From NCBI GenBank assembly GCA_021774955.1, contig JAJFIN010000371.1:1-9603 (forward strand): a stretch of 9,603 nt of DNA. The letters run 5' to 3'. This stretch comes from Alphaproteobacteria bacterium. GTDB taxonomy: Bacteria > Pseudomonadota > Alphaproteobacteria > M2410. Below the pieces are notes generated by a model, which saw only the letters and a program-made list of their open reading frames with translations, did not search any database and was not told where the DNA came from. Below are positions 5,673-9,603 of this stretch, piece after piece (positions within the stretch are counted from its first letter, which is position 1; each line of letters starts with the position of its first letter). A program made the position numbers and the translations under genes.

Positions 5673-6950
5673 GTGGGGGTCACGCCAATTTCGACAATTG
5701 TGGCAACAAATCCAATGGACAGACGAGACGATACATTTGAGCTCGGTCTGGTACTAGCAGGTGCTGTACCGGCTGGTGCTTACACGGCGGGCGTACTCGA
5801 TTTCTTGATTGAAGCTCTCGACAATTGGGAAGAAGCCAAGCGCTCAGACGATCTCCATGTCCCTCGCCACAATGTTAAGCTCCGTGCGATCACGGGAAGC
5901 TCCGCAAACGGAATGGTTGATGCAATAAAGGCTGCAATGGTCGGGTCTTCCACCAAACCGAAGAACAATAGATCAGCTCGACGTGTTGGCTTCATTCCAT
6001 TGTACAAAGCTTGGGTCAAACAGGTCGACATTTCTTGCGTGTTCGTCAACACGCACTCAAAACGAGCGAATTCATTGCCGGTAATCCCAGATACGGACGT
6101 CCGGTTTTTCGACACCGATAGAGAAGTCAATAACAACAAGACCATTGAACTTGCCTGTCACGTTTTTAATGAAGACCGGAAAAGTGAAGAACAAGATGGT
6201 CGGCGGACACGCGAAACCATCATTCTCATTGATCCAGTTTCGGAAACACAGAACCCTTCTGACACCCGAATGTGTGATGATGAATTACCACTTGTACTGC
6301 AGTCCTTGAGCAACAATTTGAACCTTCGCGCACGCCTCGCACCCGAAGAACTGGTCTCTGCGCAGGACAAGAAAAATTATACCCGTTTCCTGATAGCGCC
6401 GAGAAGGTGTACTCACGATGGGAGATTGCAAGCCTTCCCACTTGCGGGCAGCGGTTTTGAAGGTTTCACCGGGTTCTTGTCAGAAAAATTCCGCCATCAT
6501 GATTTCATGCTTGGTCGGCGCAATTGCCAAAGGTTCCTACAATCAACGTTTTGTCTACCAATGGATAATCCGATCGTCGCTCATTGGACGCCTGAAATGG
6601 ATTCGCGCCATGGCGTATGGGGCGATACCGGCGAATCTGACGCGCCAATGAGACCCCTCATCCCTCTCTATGGTCACGCGGCGGAAGAATGCTTATTGCC
6701 GGAATGGGCTTCGTTAAGCGGCAGAGAATTAAAGCAGCTCAAAAAGATGGCGAAACGACGGATAAAGGCGATCAAGCCGCGCCTACTTCGTTCGCTGACT
6801 GGCAAACGGCGTAATTCCTGGTTTGCTTCTCTCGCCCTGGGCGGCAATAGCCGAAGACTAACGCGCCTTCTCATGAAACATGTCGAAGCCGACCTTGTCC
6901 TGCATCAGCAATATGATGGCCCTCTCCGTTACGCCAAGAAACGTCGATAG
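5673..6950 (+). CDS. Patatin-related protein with altered active site and shortened centre
   Basis: This resembles a group of large bacterial patatin-like proteins (acyl hydrolases with a Ser-Asp dyad). Residues 23-47 (LGLVLAGAVPAGAYTAGVLDF) are the oxyanion-loop strand and helix. Residues 73-83 are the nucleophile elbow, but read GSSAN (Gly75, Ser77, Asn79) where GxSxG is expected. FFDTDREVNNNKTIELA (145-161) lines up with the usual DGG..NNEP..LA segment, with Asp149 kept but the Gly residues lost. IILIDP, NYTRFLIAPRR, GFTGFLSEKFRHHDFMLGRRN and RPLIPLYG match the C-terminal half of the group. Between WVKQVDIS (121) and FFDTD only about 24 residues remain. From memory, relatives have well over 100 there, including NLRG- and AFP-type motifs. 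The frame is open for 425 codons. The start is GTG with AGGGGGAG nine bases upstream. It may be catalytically impaired; function unknown. Confidence 0.75.
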   Translation: MGVTPISTIVATNPMDRRDDTFELGLVLAGAVPAGAYTAGVLDFLIEALDNWEEAKRSDDLHVPRHNVKLRAITGSSANGMVDAIKAAMVGSSTKPKNNRSARRVGFIPLYKAWVKQVDISCVFVNTHSKRANSLPVIPDTDVRFFDTDREVNNNKTIELACHVFNEDRKSEEQDGRRTRETIILIDPVSETQNPSDTRMCDDELPLVLQSLSNNLNLRARLAPEELVSAQDKKNYTRFLIAPRRCTHDGRLQAFPLAGSGFEGFTGFLSEKFRHHDFMLGRRNCQRFLQSTFCLPMDNPIVAHWTPEMDSRHGVWGDTGESDAPMRPLIPLYGHAAEECLLPEWASLSGRELKQLKKMAKRRIKAIKPRLLRSLTGKRRNSWFASLALGGNSRRLTRLLMKHVEADLVLHQQYDGPLRYAKKRR

Positions 6951-6966
6951 AACAAACGAAGATGGT

Positions 6967-7767
6967 CTAGCGATCCAACATCGTCGTTTTCATCACACGC
7001 ATATCGCCATAAAATTCGACCACAAACAGGAGCGTTGTACGCGCCGTCCCTTGTTTGGCTCGGACATGCGCGACCATTAAAGTATCTTCCCAACCGTCCT
7101 GGGTGAAATCGCCACGCGCCATTTCCTCAAGACGCACGACAACGCGTTCATTTGACAGAACCAGATGGTGAGGACCCGTGTCCTCGATTAACACCTCTTC
7201 GGATTGAACAAGCGCGTCCAGTGTTGCGCCATCTTGTTGTTCAATTTGAGCACGCTTTTCAGCCGGTCGAAATTCAGGGATTACCGATGTCGGTAATAGT
7301 TGAAGCGACGCAAACAACGTTCCGACCTCGGGAAGTTTTCCTTGAGTGGCTGATTGACCTTGCTCAAGATAGGTCAAGAGTGAGCACGTCGATTCAAAAT
7401 ACCCTTGCATCGCCATGTCCTTTGTCGTCAGTGCATACCAGCCTTCCGCCGATTTATCGACGTATTTCCGGCAGGTCGAAATATGCTGTTGCTGATTATC
7501 CTCCGTAGGGTGAGAAAGTCTAACAACAGCAACCTTCCCCCCACCCTGCAAAACTTCATAATCGTAGAGGCTTGCAAGTTCATCCGCTGAAAAACAAAGC
7601 TGTTCCGGTGCATCAACAAACTTCAGCGGTTCCATGAGGCAAACACCATCCCCCACGGAACTGTTCTCATTGTTCGCGTCCGATGACGCACAGCTCGCCA
7701 GCGTCACTCCAAAAAACATCAGCAACACTTTGGTCGCTGCTTTTAGATGGTAAAATCGTTGTAACAT
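6967..7767 (-). CDS. Putative lipoprotein of unknown function
   Basis: I do not recognise the family. The 266-residue product has a lipoprotein signal: a short basic N-terminus, the hydrophobic stretch VLLMFFGVTLA and the lipobox LASC, with Cys26 as the lipidated residue. The mature part has four more Cys (43, 58, 99, 128), enough for two disulfides, as suits a periplasmic or outer-membrane-facing protein. A C-terminal stretch, GDFTQDGWEDTLMV (219-232), resembles the D-x-x-x-D-G-x-x-D calcium-loop style of FG-GAP-like repeats. The start at 7765-7767 has GGGGG eight bases upstream; the ATGs at 7773 and 7782 are alternatives adding 2 or 5 residues. The longer reading frame running back to 7893 overlaps the upstream gene and is rejected. 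It begins 34 bp after the DUF1489 stop, so it is probably the last gene of that transcript. It converges on the patatin-like gene. Confidence 0.8.
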   Translation of the reverse strand: MLQRFYHLKAATKVLLMFFGVTLASCASSDANNENSSVGDGVCLMEPLKFVDAPEQLCFSADELASLYDYEVLQGGGKVAVVRLSHPTEDNQQQHISTCRKYVDKSAEGWYALTTKDMAMQGYFESTCSLLTYLEQGQSATQGKLPEVGTLFASLQLLPTSVIPEFRPAEKRAQIEQQDGATLDALVQSEEVLIEDTGPHHLVLSNERVVVRLEEMARGDFTQDGWEDTLMVAHVRAKQGTARTTLLFVVEFYGDMRVMKTTMLDR

Positions 7768-7801
7768 AATCATCACCCCCATTTGACGATTACCGAAACT
7801 C

Positions 7802-8239
7802 TTAGAGCAAACCCAACTCCCCAAGCTCAAGACGCAATTTCGGTGGTATCTCTTTATAACTTCGAAGCCCGCCCTTGAGATCTTTTGGCGCATCCTCGAC
7901 TTTTAAATAGCGCCAACCCTGAAACGGCCGCCGCGGTTGGACACCTGTCGGCACCAGCTTTGGATCTAACACCAAATGACAACGTCGAATACCGTCAGTG
8001 TCTTTGAACGGTTCAATCGCTTTAAGCTGCTGACGAACCGAAATAAAACCTTTGATCACCCAATAAAGTGAACCGCCGTCCAATAGCTCCTCCTGGCGTT
8101 TAGGAACCATGCGCGTCACATGACTTAGCGGCGGTTTGAGCTTCAAGCGTTTCCGCTCAGCCAATCGCCCTTTCTGCCAATCGACAAGATCTTCAATCGA
8201 TTCCGCTCCGACACATAGTTTAACAAGGTGAAGCCCCAT
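7802..8239 (-). CDS. DUF1489 family protein
   Basis: A small cytoplasmic protein of 145 residues, found widely in alphaproteobacteria and without a known function. The family pattern is clear: GLHLVKLCVGAESIEDL at the start, then HVTRMVPKRQEELLDGGSLYWVIKG (about 60-84), RRCHLVLDP, and a conserved block QPRRPFQGWRYLKVEDAP (about 101-118), ending in RLELGELGLL. The length is typical. The ATG at 8237-8239 has GGGAG eleven bases upstream, a slightly long spacing. The gene lies 21 bp after the enoyl-CoA hydratase stop and 34 bp before the lipoprotein start, so it looks like part of the minus-strand cluster. The context gives no firm hint of its role. Confidence 0.88.
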   Translation of the reverse strand: MGLHLVKLCVGAESIEDLVDWQKGRLAERKRLKLKPPLSHVTRMVPKRQEELLDGGSLYWVIKGFISVRQQLKAIEPFKDTDGIRRCHLVLDPKLVPTGVQPRRPFQGWRYLKVEDAPKDLKGGLRSYKEIPPKLRLELGELGLL

Positions 8240-8260
8240 TTAAACATTCGCTCCCAAAAC

Positions 8261-9058
8261 CTATTCGCTGACCCACGACGGTTTACGCTTTTCAAGAAAC
8301 GCGGTGGTGCCTTCTTTTGCCTCGTCGCTCGATCTTCTATCGGCAATGCGTTTGGCCGTGTCGTTCATCAAATGATGATCAATCTCCCGCCACATCACCG
8401 CGTCGACAAGCTTTTTAGCCTCGTGCACGGCTTCAGGCGCATTCTTAAGTATCTCATCGGCAAATCGCTCACTCTCAATCGCTAACGCCTCATCATCTTC
8501 GACCAAAACATGCACAAGACCCAACCGATAAGCTTCCTCAGCCGAAAACCGCTCACCAGTGGTAAAGTAACGCCGCGCAGCCCGTGGCCCAATCGCATCC
8601 ACCGCATAGGGCGATATCATCGACGGGATAAGCCCAAGCCGAACTTCAGAGAATGAAAAGAACGCCCGTTTCACCGCCACGGCAATATCGCAGGCAGCAA
8701 CCAGGCCAACACCCCCGCCCATAGCAGCGCCATTAACCAGGGCTATTGTCGGCATCGGAAGAGTACGCAACAGATGAAGCATATGAGCAAACCGACGCGC
8801 ATCAGCGATATTATCATCATGCGTCATATTACCGGCTTCACGCATACCCGATAAGTCAGCGCCTGCCGAAAAGCTTTTACCTGCTCCTTCAATGAAAACA
8901 CATCTCACGCTGTCAGAGTTCTTCAACTCCTCGAACAATTCGTGCAGCTCAAACACTAATTGACTGTTAAATGCGTTGTGCACTTCCGGCCGATTGAGAC
9001 GAATAAAACCAACGCCCTCCTCAGTCGCGGAAAAAGCAATGGGGGTTTCATCAGACAT
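8261..9058 (-). CDS. Enoyl-CoA hydratase/isomerase family protein, LiuC-like (methylglutaconyl-CoA hydratase type)
   Basis: A crotonase-fold enzyme acting on acyl-CoA esters, 265 residues. The CoA-binding oxyanion segment is FSAGADLSGM (63-72) and the second oxyanion segment is NGAAMGGGVGLVAACDIA (109-126). The position that holds the first catalytic Glu in classical hydratases is Gly118, while the second Glu is kept as Glu138 in SEVRLGLIPS. That pattern, together with ISPYAVDAIGPRAARRYFTTGERF, resembles LiuC-type methylglutaconyl-CoA hydratases of leucine/isoprenoid breakdown. The substrate is inferred. The ATG at 9056-9058 has GGGAG nine bases upstream; a GTG at 9062-9064 is too close to that ribosome binding site. 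It follows a thiolase gene by 50 bp on the same strand, consistent with a beta-oxidation-like pathway. Confidence 0.9.
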   Translation of the reverse strand: MSDETPIAFSATEEGVGFIRLNRPEVHNAFNSQLVFELHELFEELKNSDSVRCVFIEGAGKSFSAGADLSGMREAGNMTHDDNIADARRFAHMLHLLRTLPMPTIALVNGAAMGGGVGLVAACDIAVAVKRAFFSFSEVRLGLIPSMISPYAVDAIGPRAARRYFTTGERFSAEEAYRLGLVHVLVEDDEALAIESERFADEILKNAPEAVHEAKKLVDAVMWREIDHHLMNDTAKRIADRRSSDEAKEGTTAFLEKRKPSWVSE

Positions 9059-9108
9059 AGTCACCGTCTCCCTAAATTCTTATCGTTGTGCTCAATTTCG
9101 CTACCGGT

Positions 9109-9603
9109 TCAATGAAGGCGTTCAATCGCCACAGCCGTTGCTTCTCCACCGCCGATACACAATGAAGCCACGCCGCGATCGACATCACGTTTATTCAGCG
9201 CATTCAAAAGCGTCACCATGATCCGCGCACCGGAAGCCCCAATCGGATGTCCAAGTGCACAAGCCCCGCCGTGGACATTGACTTTGTCATGCGGCAGGTC
9301 CAATTCCTTGAGCGCCGCCATGGCAACAACCGCAAATGCTTCATTGACCTCGAACAGATCGACGTCCTTGGCATTCCACCCGGTTTGCTCAAACAAAGAT
9401 TGCATGGCGCCAACGGGTGCAGTGGTAAACCAGCGCGGCGCGCGCGCATGACTTGCTTGACCAACGATCTTGGCAATCGGCGTAAGACCCCGTTTTTCTG
9501 CCTGCGAAAGCGTCATCAAGACAAGAGCTGCAGCGCCATCGGATATTGAACTCGAATTGGCCGCTGTCACTGATCCGTCAGCCGCAAATGCCGGCCGCAA
9601 CGT
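9109..9603 (-). CDS. Thiolase (acetyl-CoA acetyltransferase type), C-terminal part, cut by window edge
   Basis: Thiolases join or cleave acyl-CoA by Claisen chemistry; this could feed PHA synthesis or finish isoleucine/fatty-acid breakdown. About 165 C-terminal residues are visible, starting LRPAFAADGSVTAANSS and SDGAAALVLM. All catalytic signatures of the C-terminal domain are present: NEAFA, HGGACALGHPIGASGAR with the catalytic GHP His (codon 9247-9249), and SLCIGGGEATA with the active Cys. The Glu in CIGGGEATA, where Zoogloea PhaA has Met, is common in catabolic thiolases, which favours a degradative role. The N-terminal domain with the nucleophilic Cys is off the right edge. Transcription runs towards the enoyl-CoA hydratase gene 50 bp away, so the pair is probably co-transcribed. 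Confidence 0.95.
   Translation of the reverse strand, partial: TLRPAFAADGSVTAANSSSISDGAAALVLMTLSQAEKRGLTPIAKIVGQASHARAPRWFTTAPVGAMQSLFEQTGWNAKDVDLFEVNEAFAVVAMAALKELDLPHDKVNVHGGACALGHPIGASGARIMVTLLNALNKRDVDRGVASLCIGGGEATAVAIERLH

Noticed and set aside
7768..7893. Longer lipoprotein reading frame beginning at 7893
   Set aside because: It would overlap the conserved end of the DUF1489 gene in another frame and bury the lipoprotein signal; the start at 7767 has a good ribosome binding site.

Overview
The window looks like chromosomal core DNA from a moderate-GC alphaproteobacterium. MipZ (the alphaproteobacterial ParA-like division positioner), a DUF1489 protein, a Phasin_2-type phasin, ClpS paired with ClpA, and a D,D-carboxypeptidase carrying a SPOR tail all point to that class. 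The phasin and a thiolase suggest that the organism makes polyhydroxyalkanoate (PHA) and degrades branched-chain or fatty acids. Finer placement is a guess; the gene mix does not force one order. I see no insertion sequence, phage gene, tRNA, rRNA or CRISPR array.

Left part (1-2057). On the minus strand lie the start of clpA (cut by the window edge, TTG start), clpS 9 bp upstream of it, and then the phasin gene with its own rho-independent terminator. The phasin promoter is well defined on the minus strand: TTGACG, 17 bp, TATATC. Two inverted repeats sharing a TGC-N3-GCA core bracket it, which is what a PhaR-type PHA-sensing repressor would be expected to use.

Middle (2058-5548). A secreted penicillin-binding D,D-carboxypeptidase with a SPOR domain (plus) converges on mipZ (minus). 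MipZ and panC (pantothenate synthetase, plus) are divergent across a 312-bp intergenic region. That region holds a 10-bp direct repeat, a hairpin and a 15-bp palindrome with the same TTGC-N3-GCAA core as the phasin operator.

Right part (5549-9603). A patatin-related protein (plus) sits behind an extended -10 promoter. It keeps the family's ends, but its central part appears to be missing and both active-site signatures are altered. It converges on a minus-strand cluster read in the order thiolase (cut by the window edge), LiuC-like enoyl-CoA hydratase, DUF1489 protein and an orphan lipoprotein. Spacings of 50, 21 and 34 bp suggest one transcript. The first two genes fit acyl-CoA breakdown, probably of leucine/isoleucine or fatty-acid type; the last two have no known function.

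Most of the window is housekeeping. The parts that deserve a second look are the altered patatin-like protein, the paired phasin operators with a third matching site before panC, and the uncharacterised cysteine-containing lipoprotein.
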